DNA of 64,000 nucleotides, taken from contig NC_088680.1 in the NCBI RefSeq assembly GCF_950023065.1, forward strand, positions 10,962,559 to 11,026,558, written 5' to 3'. Shown here one piece after another: positions 44,181 through 56,690 of this stretch. Numbering within the stretch: the first letter of the stretch is position 1; each line of letters opens with the position of its first letter. The position numbers and the translations under genes were made by a program. This stretch comes from Planococcus citri. Lineage: Eukaryota; Arthropoda; Insecta; Hemiptera; Pseudococcidae. The notes beneath the pieces were generated by a model. That model did not search any database. It saw nothing but the letters and a program-made list of their open reading frames with translations, and was not told the origin of the DNA.

Positions 44181-46230
44181 AACTATAGGAGTTTCATTCG
44201 AAGGGATCAAAATATCTTTGAGAACAAGGGACGGTTTTTTTTTCTTGAAAAGGGAATTATTTTGAATATAGAAATTATAATCCATGAATGAGGAAATTTT
44301 CGGATGGATGGAATTTCTTGTTTTTTCCACAGGGGGGGGGGTGGTGGTGGTGGCTTTCGATGTAGCTCACTTTGAACTTGAGAGAACACATAGAAACACA
44401 TGGATTATTTTCTCATTTATTGAATCCAACAACTTAGTAATCTGATTTGTTGCATGTACTCGTAAGCTCCTAAATGGGCCCTATAAGTTTTAAGTTGTAT
44501 CTCATTGTTCCCCTCACTCAATTTTTTCTCATTTCCCTGCTCTCCCTCGCCCCTCATAAATCATCATTCAGTAGTCACATCTCCGCTATTTTTTTCGGTC
44601 CAGTCCGGTCCGAAACTCGATCTGTGTACTTCTTCAAAGGCCGTCGCGTCTTTTCACCATCGATTGCTACTCAATCACTACCTCCAAGCTGCATACAGTA
44701 CACAATTTCCACTTCGATGAATACCCAGTGGATCCACTTCCTGTCACCATGCTCTACCCTATAGGCATAGGTTAAGTCTAAGTACGCCTCATACTGCATA
44801 TTGCGGTAACACTCGCGAGAAAAAACAAAAAGCTCACTTCGGGTGGGTACAGTATTCATTTTTTTTTTCGTATGTACCCACGTAGGTATTATATGGATAC
44901 CTCGTCATCGAGGCGGGTACATTGGACAATTCTAATATGTATGATCGATTGTCCTAGTATAAGTATAAGTATACGTAACCCAAACGCGATATAAAATTTC
45001 AATATTGAAATTCAGTTCGCCTTCGCCTCCTCGGTCGCATATACGAGTATGTGCACCTACAACAGGTAAACTAAATAACGCACAGAGACACGTGAAATTC
45101 ATGGCAGGAGGTTTCCTAACGCCTTATAGAAAGTTGGGCCACCTTTCTTTACACCATTAATCATCGTGGACGTCATAACGCGGTCCATATAGTCGACTAT
45201 TGTTCGATCGATGCGACCAACAACAACAAAAAAGGAGGAAAAAAATAACATAACACACCAAACCAAACCGCCGATCGTCGATATGATGATGGAACATTCT
45301 TGAAATTGTTCATCACCCATACACAATCTTCCAAAAGGGATAGATAATTACTCTGGAATTGCGGAACACGTTCCAATAAAGGTAAAAAAATTACACGACT
45401 CGTTCGCATGCGCCCGTGTAGACGACCAAAAGAATAACCAAGAGGTCTTGCTTCATGAAGAAACTCGAAACAGTGATCTGACGAGGGGTGGGGGTGGTGG
45501 TGAAAAAAAAACCAAAACCACCTAAATCTCGATCGTGAAAATAATTTAAACGCTGATTAAGATCAACAAATAAATGGACACCTGTAAATTGAGACAACAA
45601 AAGTAGTTAGTCCAGACGACTCGAATAAAAGTTATATTTTACCTAATCAATGGATTTAATCAAGACCTCCCGGGTGGTAATTTGTTGAAATAGGCATATA
45701 CACCACTGCACCAGCTACGATATAGGTACACAGGTACACACACACACTCTCTCTCGATCTACCTCCCCCCTCCCCCCTCCAACCCAATGGTGTCATACAC
45801 TCTGTCATTCGTTCTCTGTCGCACTCGTTTGCTATAAATGCGACCAATCTGGACTGGAAAGTAGTTTTAACAAGACTTAGGAGAACACACCATCGTCATC
45901 ATCATCATATTATCGTTGGTGTATGTTTGAATTTTTCTCTCTCTCTGTGTGTCTCGCGCTGGATTGCTGCTGATACATCGTTCTCTTCGATACGGATAGT
46001 GTGATAGATAAAAAATAAAAATAAAACCTTTTTATACATTCTGACGTGCTTATTTTCAGCACCATTCAGATATACCGAGCATGGTCGTCGCCTCACACAG
46101 ACCGCCATAGGCCACCTTACAAGACAAATATGTATATCTAAGTATGTCTTCTACTTTAATTCTCATATCACACCTTACAGTTTACACCACCTACAGTTCT
46201 GAAAAAAGCCCTAGCATAGTCTTCACATAA
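44181..46230. other. GC-balanced island, no gene recognised
   Basis: Contains CA/TC microsatellites near 45734-45757, a CATCAT run at 45897-45908 and mixed-composition DNA. Open frames up to 96 codons occur on both strands without domains or consistent splice context. It could be an intron or regulatory region of a gene lying outside the window. Confidence 0.35.
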
Positions 46231-47350
46231 CTCATTAATGATTACTCTTTCGACTTTGGCGATAATATTGCACCTCTCTGAGAATATTGCAAATTGTGAG
46301 ATTGGAATTTTCAAAACATTCTCCAAACTTAGTAAAATTATCTCCTTATTTGCAGATGATCCTCAACTTTTTCAACTTTGTGCCAAAAGCCAGTCTTACC
46401 TCCTCCCCCCCCCAAGTTGAAAAAAATCAAAAAATGCAATTCACTCAGAAATTTGACATTAAGCAACAGAATTTATTCTGAACGAGCCCCTTCTCAAGAA
46501 AAAAGCTGTCCCCGATTCCCCAAGCTGTTTTGTCTCCTTGAATGAAGCTCTTACCAATTGAAAAAAAATGGAGAAAATGAATAAATCAGAATCAGTAGTA
46601 TTTTTTGTTTGAAATTTAATACTTTTGTGTCAGAATTTTTCTACATGATTTCCTTTTCAAAAAAAAAAACTGTTCCTCAGCCTCCCCTGTCCAGCAATGT
46701 AGGTCCCTTTAAATGAAGCCTCCCTTTGAATTTCTATTTACATAAAAAAAAATGAAGTCTGCAAAAAGCTTGAAAATATTTTGGAAAAAACAAAACCAGT
46801 ACCGGTGCCAGGATTTCTCCTTGGAGGGGGATAATTGGGTCAGAACCAAACAATTTTGCCATCTCATTTTGGGGGGGGGGGTAAAATTAAGCTTCTTGGA
46901 GAGCAGAAATCAAATAAATACAGTGGCATAGTCAGAATTTCCTCAAGGAGGAGGCAAAACCAGATTTTTAGACATGAAAAATCGAAATTAGGAGTCATTT
47001 TCTGAAAACCTATCGTAATGTGTGGTGATTATATTATGAAAATGAAGGTAAAATTACTGCTCGAGCGAAGCGAGAGCGAAATTTTTTAGAAAAAAATGGG
47101 TCCAAACAACAAAAAAACGTTCATTTTTGCATGTTTTATTTCAAATTTTTGTTCGCAAGGGAGGACAATGGCCCCCTTCACTCCCTGGCCACGCCACTAA
47201 ATAAATATGTCATTTATTTATTTAATTTTTAAAAAGGAGGGACCTCAGTGACTGAAATTTGCCTGCAAAGTATTATTCAAAGTAAATCGTGTACGAATAT
47301 AGAAAAAAAGGCTTCTTCTTCTCAAAAAATCTGAAAAAAAATGAACATCG
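46231..47350. other. Diverged repeat remnants
   Basis: AT-rich DNA with poly-A, a G-run at 46870-46881 and a GAGCGAAGCGAGAGCGAAA motif near 47065, related to the gene 1 intron repeat. No gene seen. Confidence 0.4.
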
Positions 47351-48958
47351 GTTTGTAATTGAATGGTGCTATTCAAGAAGGTCCTATCGACAAAAAACTG
47401 GTTTTGAGAAAAACCCATTTTTATATTTCAGTGTTTTGCCATTTTGGTTTAAAATGATATAGCGAGCTCCGGTTTTTTTGTTGAATAGAAGCATCTTTCC
47501 ACTATTCATTTCCTGCGTAGTAATTTTTTTTCCACCACCAACATTTCCATGGGAGCGCTTTACAAAAGAGACCTCGATAGGACCTTCTTGAAACGACAGG
47601 ACCTTCTTGCGGTTATTCACCTAAAAATCGATTTTATTCCTTCTCAAACCCACCAAAAACATGAAATAGTTCAGACAACTTGTTAGATACGTAATTTACA
47701 AGTGTAATACACCAACTCTTGAGGAAAAAATTCAATTCAGATGTTGCACACTGGGCCAGCATGCTGGAAAATGCGCGAATGATCTTTTTCTCTGAAATGG
47801 TTGATCACAACTACACCAAAAGGCACTCTTGAGTAGTAATTTTCAACGCAGAATTCAAATTTTGAGTCAATTTTGCCCCTCGACCCCCAGGGGGGTGGTA
47901 CCAAAAGAAAATTTGGGGAAAATGTGATAAAATCGAGTATAGTGTCGAAATCTTGATACTTTGGGTTAAAAACCACGATTTTTGAGTCAATTTCCCTCGT
48001 AGCCCCCCAAGGGGGGTGGTACCAAATAAAAATACGAAAAAAATCGAGTATAGTGTCGAAATCTTAGTACATTTGGGCTGAAAACCCGATTTTCGAGTCA
48101 ATTTTGTCCCTCGGCTTCCGGGGGGAAGGGGCGTGGTACCTAATCAAAATTTAGGATAAAAGTGAAAAAATTGAGTACTTTAATGTAATATCTTTAATAC
48201 TGTAGGGCAGAAGTTTCTTCCGCCATCATCCGCCAAAACTACGAATATGAAAAATTATGCATTTTAGTGTATGTAAAACAACTGCCATCGATTTACCTGC
48301 GGAAACCTGCGGAAATCTGTATCATCTCATACTTTAGCCATGCATGTGTGAGTGCGCACTCGATTTTTTCACTGTTTTCCCCAAATTTCGATTTGGTACC
48401 ACCCCCCTTCCTCCCTGGCGTGCGAAGGACAAAATTGACTCGGAAATCGGGTTTTCAGCTCAAATGTACCAAGATTTCGACACTATACTCGATTTTTTCG
48501 CATTTTTATTTGATACCACCCCCCTGGGGGGCTACGAGGTAAATTGACTCAAAAATCGTGGTTTTTAGCCTAAAGTATCAATATTTCGACACTATACTCG
48601 ATTTTTTAACATTTCCTCCAAATTTTTATTTGGTACCACCCCCCCCCCTTGGGGTCGAGGGGCAAAATTGACTCAAAATTTGAATTCTGCGTTGAAAATT
48701 ACTACCTAATTAAGACTTTTGGTGTAGTCATGATTGACCATTTTGGAGAAGAAGGTAATGCGCGCATTTTCCAGCGTACACGCAAATTTTTGCGTGGCCT
48801 AGCCAACTTCATATAGCTGCTGTTTGTGAACAACACCACATGGAGCGCTGCGGTTTGCACCATCTTGTGTAGAAAACGTCAGAGATTCAAATTTCATGAA
48901 CTCCTCAAAAAGGTCCTATCGGTCGATAGGACCTTCTTGAATACCATCATTCAATTGG
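47351..48958. mobile_element. 1.6-kb foldback element
   Basis: Left end ATTCAAGAAGGTCCTATCGA (near 47372) and right end TCGATAGGACCTTCTTGAAT (near 48920) are inverted copies. Internal arms 47810-48130 and 48365-48730 also pair (TTGAGTCAATTTTGCCCCTC is mirrored by GAGGGGCAAAATTGACTCAA). Each arm has tandem units of about 130 bp built around GTGTCGAAATCTT and GGGGGGTGGTACCA. The ORFs at 47737-48101 and 48267-48547 are repeat by-products. Confidence 0.7.
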
Positions 48959-50930
48959 CATTCATCTCAGTGAAACAAGAGCGCAAAAATGCTTGGAAAA
49001 TTCCCACTTTATAGCATCAAAATTTTTTCCAAAAAAACTGGCCTCTTGGGGGGGGGGTTATCACCCCCCCCCCTCCCTTAAAACCGGCACTGAACAAAAC
49101 TTTTTGACAATATTGGACCAAAAAAACAAGCACCTTGTCAGCTTAAAAAAACAGAACTTTTTGACAATTTTGAAAAAATGTGAACTTCTAGGTATGTACC
49201 TACTACTACTTATACCTAATTGTTGCAAAAAATGGGACTTTTTGACCACCTTGGCAAAATTGAAAATCTTTAGACAAACAATATTAGGACTTGAATTTTT
49301 ACAATTTTGACAAAATAACGAGACTTTTTCAGAAATTTAGGCAAAAAAGTATATAGGATTTTTTGCGCCGAAAACAGAAAAAAGTGTATTTTTTGACTTT
49401 TTAGACCAAACGTGAGACTTTTTGACAGTTTTGAAAAAATCTAAACCGGAGACTTTTTGAACATTTTTGCAAAAATTGGGACTTTCAAGACAAGTGTTGA
49501 CCAAAAAAAGAGGACCTTTTGGGCCATTTTGCTGAAAACCAAATTTAACTTTTATTTGGCAGTTTAAAAACTTTTTGACAATTTTGAAAAAATTGGGCTT
49601 TTTCTACAATTTTTGAAAAAAATGGGACATTGTGACTTTTTTAAAACAGAAATTAGTTGAGACTATTTCATAATTTTGGTAAAAAGTGGGATTTCTTTTG
49701 CAACTTTGTGTCAAAAAATTGGACTTTTTTTTACAATTTTTTCAAAAAGTAGAGCTTTTTTGGTGATTTTTCTAAAAAAAACGAGACTTTCATTTGGTCA
49801 TTGTCATTACTGAAAAAACAGAACTTCTCAACAATTTTCTTTAAAAAACTTGACTTTTTGACAACTTTGAAAAAATTGGACTTTTTTTTACAATTTTTTC
49901 AAAAAGTAGAGCTTTTTTGGTGATTTTTCTAAAAAAAATGAGACTTTCATTTGGTCATTGTCATTACTGAAAAAACAGAACTTCTCAACAATTTTCTTTA
50001 AAAAACTTGACTTTTTGACAACTTTGAAAAAAGTGGGACTTATTTTTTATAATTTTGCCAAAAAAACATGATTTTTTGGTAAGTTTTGGAAAAAGGAAAT
50101 ATCTTTTAAACAAAATTCAAGACTTCTTATCTTTTTGGCAGTTTTTTCTATTTCGCCAAAAAAATGGGCCTTTGTGACTTTTTTGGCAAAAAGTGAGATT
50201 TCTTGTCGATTTTGGGAAACATTTGGATTTGATTTTACAATTTCGCCAAAAAAGAGGACTTTTTCACAATTTTGTAAAAAAAAGCCAATACTTACTTTTT
50301 GACTTCTTTGACAAAAACTTAGGCTTTTTAGTGATTTGAGAAACATTTGGACATAGTTTTACAATTTTGTCAAAAAATGGGGCTTTTTGACAATTTTGTA
50401 AGAAAGTCAGTACTTTTGACCTTGTTTTTGACAAAAGTGAGACTTTCTGGCAATTTTGGGAAACCTTTGGACATAATTTTACAATGTTGCCAAAAAATGG
50501 GGCTTTTCTGACAATTTTGTAGAAAAGTCAATACTTTTTGACTTTTTTGAAAATAAGTAAGCCTTTTTGGCGACTTTGGGAAACATTTGGACTTGGTTTT
50601 ACAATTATGCCAAAAACTGGAATTTTTGACAAAGTTTTTAATAGCTTGGGCTTTTTGAGTGTTTCAACAGAAATTTGGGTTCTTTAACTTTTTAAATAAG
50701 ACTTTTTATCAGTTTCAGAGAAAATTATGATTTTGTTAAAATTTTGATCAAAAATTGAGCTTTCGGACCATTTTGGCAAAACTTGAAACTTTTTGAAAAG
50801 ACTTGAGACTTTTGATACTTTTAGTAAAAAGATGGGGTTTTTTCCAATTTTGATAAGAAACGAGACTTTTTTCAGCAATTTTGTCAAAAAAAATAGCTGT
50901 CATCATCTCGAAGTAAAAATTTCCAAGTGT
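48959..50930. repeat. Long degenerate A/T-rich repeat tract
   Basis: Dozens of diverged units containing GACTTTTTGACAATTTTG, spaced irregularly at about 35-50 bases. A near-exact 157-bp segmental tandem duplication occupies about 49719-50033 (word GTAGAGCTTTTTTGGTGATT occurs near 49749 and 49905). No coding content. Confidence 0.7.
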
Positions 50931-53500
50931 ATAATGGAATAAAATTTTGTAATTTTATATCTGAATTTGTCAAATTTCTAAATATGTATTTGTCTCTATA
51001 AAATTTTATAACAAATTTATGCAAAAAAAAAAAAAAAAAAGTGAAACACCTAAGTATTCTTTTTTCTCCAATTTTGAGTCTATTTTTTTTTCGTTTTGTG
51101 AGTCATTTTGAAGCCTATATTTTTTTCAACCATTTCTGTAAAAAATAACACAATCAATTTTTTTTTCAGTTTGAAATTTTGTTTTGAAAGTTGTAGGACA
51201 TAAGGGATTTTTTAATTAGTTTGTATTTTTATTAAAAGTGTTATTTCCCTAGCTCTTTTTAAAAAATTCACCTCCGGCTTCCAGTTCATTGAGAAAAAAA
51301 AGAAATAAAGACTGGCTATGATAGAATTTCAATGAATCGTTTACTCGAAGGCAGGACTTCGTCCTATACTTTTCCTCGAAAAAAAAAAATCAGTGACCAT
51401 ATTTTTCATACAAGGTATGTTACCTAGAAGCCTGCTCGATCATTTAAAGAAATCACTGCTTTGTTCCCACCCTGGGGTTCGACCTTTGACTGTTGAGTAA
51501 TTACGAGCTATTCTCATTCACCCACATAATACCCTTCGACAAAGGAAAAAATTCCAGTGGTAAATTAAGCGCGACAACACCCCTATAATCGATATAATCG
51601 GTGGCTAATCGAATCCGTGGTTATTCGGCGTGTCTAATGAATACACGCGGTAAAAATACCTCCGCTTTATTGAAGTGCCATGCCATGCCGATATACTTAT
51701 ACAAAGTATTAGTAAGGTAATTAGAAAAAAAAGAGCAAAGATAGGGAGAGGGGAAGAGAGGGGTTGAAAAGAAAACATTTCAAGCGTGGGTGCTAGTATG
51801 CAATGTACGATAAGGCGAGAGTTAATTATCGATACGGATCCAGAGTATGCCCCTGGCGGGAGGGGGTGCGACGGATGACACGATATCGATATAAACGAAC
51901 AGAGTGACTGTTGTTAATTTAGCGACAATATTAATTGAGTGGCCAGGTACCTACGATACAATGCCTCTTTCTTTTTACATGTATCTATACGTAGGACTCA
52001 ATCGCTATACATACGAGAGCCTGAGAGAGAAACACTGAGAATGTGGTGAGAGTGAAGGGAGGTTTTGTGAAACACACGTTAGGGTGCAGTATCGTGTTGA
52101 TGGCGACAGTGGGTGGTCGGTGTACGAGTATACCTGTATTGAAATATAAAGAAAAAAAATAAAAATACCCGAGAGAGAGATAGAGAGAGTGAAAAAGTTG
52201 ACTGAGATGAGCGAAGTGATAAGCATGTAAGGATTTATACTTGTACTTGCGCCGCACAGCTAAGGATGCTGAGGGGCCAGAGGCAGGCGTTAATATGTAT
52301 TACGGTTCTGTGTGAATGGAATTTTTTTCCTCTGTTGTGTGTAGGGTCAAAAGGCGTTCTTTTTTTTTCGCTTTGCTTTGTTTTGTTTAATATTTTTGAG
52401 GCTCGCTAGAGACTTGAGAAAGATGGACAGAGAACGTGGACATGTGAATGAGGAATGGAGGAGGATGATAAGAAGAGGCGGCCCTCAAACGCAGAGCCAT
52501 TGATCAAGCTGGGTAATTTGGTCGCTGCCTACAACACGTTCTCTCTTTTACTCCTCGACACCGACCGGTGACAACAATAGCTATTGTTACAAAATGAGTA
52601 AAAATTAACCAGAAAGCACAGACCATGTATATTGTATATGCGGCTGTGCATATGTTGTACTCTTATACCTTTATGCCTATGTAGTCGATTTACATAATAA
52701 CTATACGAGCAATAATAATAATAACGGCGACAAAGATGTGTATATGGTTGAGTTAAACGTTTTAAATATTGGGTTCACAGGGTGACGAGTAAAGAAACGC
52801 GCCGATTTCAATGACTGTCGCTTCCTCAATGCGGTCTGCTGGATGGATGATGGATCAACTGAACTGCTGGATATATGTACCGGAGATTCCAGCATCATCT
52901 TTCCCCATTCGTCAAAATATTACGAATGAAGTGTCTGCAAGGAAAAATGTCGTCACAGCAATCAGCATTAGTCAGATCAATGTCAAATGAAGGATCGCGT
53001 ATCTGAGAAGATCACGTAAGGTGCTTGTGAGCTACCGAATTCACCCATAAAGGTAGGTGGGCATGGTTTCTACTTAGTATGTTAATGAATCGATCCTGGA
53101 TGTGATGAAAACCTGCGTTCTGTTCGGTAAGTCGAATTCTCGCCCTTATAAGATTAGATGAATCCCTCCCACTCACGTCCTTACCAACTCCTTTTGTGAG
53201 TACCCCATACTGAAAGGGATACAAGAAGCATTGCAGTTGCTTAAGCTTTTCTGTGGAACCATCAAGATGTCCCTTTGAATTTTTGTAAAAATAACACGAG
53301 CTGTTTTTCAGCTCAGCTATTTATGAAATCGACGAATGAAGAAGAAGGGAAGGGGGAGAGAAAAATCTTACATTGATATAACGAAGAAACTGGGTCGAAT
53401 GATCACTTCATGCGGTTTTGATAAATACGTAAGATGAAAGGCAAGTAAAAACTCCAGATAGGAAAAAAGAACCTGGAAAAGCGTCTCGATGAAAAATACT
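50931..53500. other. AT-rich spacer then GC-balanced island
   Basis: Has a poly-A run near 51026-51041, then mixed-composition DNA from 51450 to 53500 with GAGAGA stretches (52171-52191). The short ORFs at 51985-52257, 52701-52898 and 53012-53224 show no recognisable protein features. Confidence 0.35.
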
Positions 53501-56500
53501 CGTACATACTGAAAACAGTATGCAATTGGAAAAAAGATCTGTCTGATTTATTTTATTTATAGGTACTTAATTTTAAATAATATTTGAAAATTTTGGAAAA
53601 AATGATCAATTTCTGACATTTTAAGCAACGTTGAAGCAGACCTGTGGATTGTAAATCTGACTCAAATTTGTAAATACTTTGAAAAAAAAATCAATAAACT
53701 GCCAAGCATGTCAAACTTTGCAAAATGATTTCCGAATACTCTGTAGAACTTTTTTTTTTTGAGAATTCCAGTTTAGGTAAAGAATAAAACATACCTATCC
53801 ATGATTTAAAACTTTTTTTGCGAAATTGGAGACTTCCGGCATTTTTTTTCATGAGATTTTGAATTTTATAATTATTGCAGAATTTTAGAGAAATTTCCTT
53901 GTTTTTCTTACATTTTATTTTTTATTATGCTTGAAATTTTTTTTTAATGAGTTTGAATTTTTAGAAATTCATACTAAATCAAGTTCATCTCCCCTCCCCC
54001 CCCCAAAAAAAATTATGAGGAATTAATGAGAATTGAAATAGTAGAGATGCTTCCCCTCTCCTCCTCCAAAAAGCTTGATATACCTGGAGGCATGAAAGAA
54101 TTTGGAATCCAGAAACTTGCTCCATCCCCTCCCTTCCCCTCCCCCTCCCCTCCCTTCCCTTCCAGAAAATTACATTTAGTGATTGACAAATATTCTGAAA
54201 AACTCTTACTGCTGAAGTCCTTTTTTTAAAACGAATTTTGGAACATGTTCACGAGCACCCTTCATTTTCAATTGAATTTGTTTCTCTTTTGAAAATATGC
54301 TTGAAGATGAATTTATTCAACTTTGGAATTTGAGGGTATCTCAAAGGTAGGGAAAGTAGTCGAAAAGTAGTGAAATTTGTCAAAAAGATAGTGAAAAAAT
54401 AAAAAAATTCACTTCTATTTTTTTTGATTTTTTTTTGAATATTTGACTTCGTTAATTTTTTTATGTGTGTGGGTGGAGTGGAGGGGAGGGGAGGGGTTGA
54501 ATGGAGAGTTTTCTGAAAATTTGATTGAAAAAATGTAGTGAACAAAGTAGGTAGTGATTTTTATGAATTTGCATTTTTTTTTTTTTTTTGGTGCATGAAA
54601 AGGAGAGGAAAGATTATATCGGAATAATTGTTGTAAGAATTATGAATGAGTAAGTACCTATATGAAATTAAAACAGATGCTTTTTAGATTTTTTTGATTT
54701 TATGAGTTTGATTCTCTTTTTTTTTCAATTTTTGAAGTTCGATACCGATATTTTTTTATTAGGGGACCTCTTGGAGTACTCGCTTACAAGTTGAACGTGA
54801 CCTCGATTTTTGAAAAGAGCATGGTCTGAAATCTCCTTAACCAAAATTTCAGCTATCAAAATTTAATTTTTCAATTTTTGGCAAATTTTTGAAAATTTGA
54901 AATTGGCCATTTTTGGCAATTCGTGTGTTTGTTTTTTCAAAAGGTGTACCTACTGCCTACTTTATTCAATAAAAATGATGGAAATCAGTTCTTCGGGCCA
55001 TTCTGGACTTTCCAGTGCGATTGTCGATTCCTCCAGAATTTTTGAATTTCTTCAGAAGGTTCATAAATTAATTTGGGAAGCTGAAAATCGTGTTGTGGCT
55101 CATTCTTGACTTGTTCATCAAGTTAATCTAAGTATATCTACAAGTTTGAGTCGATTTCCAGTAGGACACCTCCGTGTGTGTGTGAGGAAAAAAATTCAAA
55201 AAATAAAAAAAACTCACTCGAAGTGTTCTGATGGAAATTGATTCGAATGTGGATGAATTCGTTGAAAGAGTTCGAGAATGGGACACCATTCGATTTTTAG
55301 CTACCCAAGTTAATTTCTGCACCTTCTAACGAAGTTCAGAAATATCTACTGGAGAAATACATATAAAATCTCTCCGGAGGCGCCAGAGTGGCCGAAAATG
55401 ATGAAATTCAGTTTAGGAGGGGAGTTGGTATTAGTTTCAGGAGTAATTCTCTTCATTTTTACAAATAAATATTATTTTTTCTTTCAATAAGAAGTATAAA
55501 TTGCCAAAAATAGTCAATTTTGGAATTTCAAAAATTTGTAAAAAATCAAAAAATAAGTTCGAGATGCCAAAATTCTGGCTATAAGGGTTTCAAATCGTGC
55601 TCCTTCCAGAGTATTTTTCCAAGTTGGCCATTCTGGCCCATTCTTAGATGAAATTTTGATTGAAAATGTTTGAAAAATTGCACAAATTGAGTTTTATAAA
55701 TAGAATTTTGGTTGGGATGTAACCCAAAAAACACAGATTTTTGGCAACTTTTCAATTTAAAATTGTTGAAAATTTCAGTGCATGGCGCTTGACACAAAGG
55801 GGAAGAAAGGCGATCATTTACAGTTTTTTTTTTTTTTTTTTTTTTTTGAGAATGAGTCGTTGATGATTTATTTTTTGAAAAATCGAAAGATCCTCATTTC
55901 ATAGAAAAATTGTAAGTTTTACTCGCACTTAATAATTTTTTCAAATCAGAGTTTCTGAAGATGCTCTTTCTTTGTGGTCAATAAGTTTCACTAGCTCGCA
56001 CCGAAGTGAACATTGGTGGCGGGAGGCAGGGGGGAATCGAAATGTTGCCCAAAATTTGTGATTTGAAAAAAATGATTTTAAAGTCAGCTGTAAAAATATT
56101 GTGAAAGTCGTAAATTTTATCTGAAAGTAGCTTTGAATGCATTTTTTTTTTTCACTGAATTGGCAATTCTGAGTAACATTAGTAAAAATGCAAAATTTTG
56201 CTTATTTTGAATTTGTTCATTTTTTTTTTTTTTTTTTTTTGAAAATCAGATGCAGGATAGATTGAAAGTCGAGTCTAAATTTTCATCTACTCAAAAACAT
56301 CCGCCTCCCAACTAAACTTAAATCATTAACATTTTTTTTCAAAAAATGAGAAATTTTATCGAAAATGTTATGTGATCAAAGTACCTACAGATAGGTACAA
56401 ATTTTCCTTAAAAATGGATTCATTCGCCATCTTTAGTTTCTTCCCTTGAAAAATAAGTACCACAAAATAAATGCTTTGTTTATGAAGGAAACTTTTCTTT

Positions 56501-56690
56501 TTTTTGGAACCTGAATGCAAGTTTTGATATTCTGCATCTTTCAATTTTTGGAAAATAGTCGAAAATGATCATACGGTGAGACTCTCTGGAAATGATTTCA
56601 AATTAATCCGAATACTAATTTATCATAAGTGAGATGTGCTGGTTGAAATATGATATTGTTCGGAACCTTCTTGTCAGTTTTTGATTATCA
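53501..56690. other. AT-rich, repeat-remnant DNA
   Basis: Includes CCCCTCCC-type runs (54127-54163), poly-T runs (55825-55847, 56220-56240) and diverged fragments. The area near 55005-55030 (GGCCATTCTGGACTTTCCAG) is weakly reminiscent of the satellite-linked repeat. No gene recognised. Confidence 0.35.

Noticed and set aside
44474..44764. 96-codon plus-strand ORF in a GC-balanced island
   Set aside because: No domain; two frames are open over the same stretch; no acceptor or donor with conserved phase.
51460..51490. tRNA-like GGTTCGACC word
   Set aside because: Only the T-arm-like word is present. No acceptor stem, anticodon arm or box A at the right spacing.
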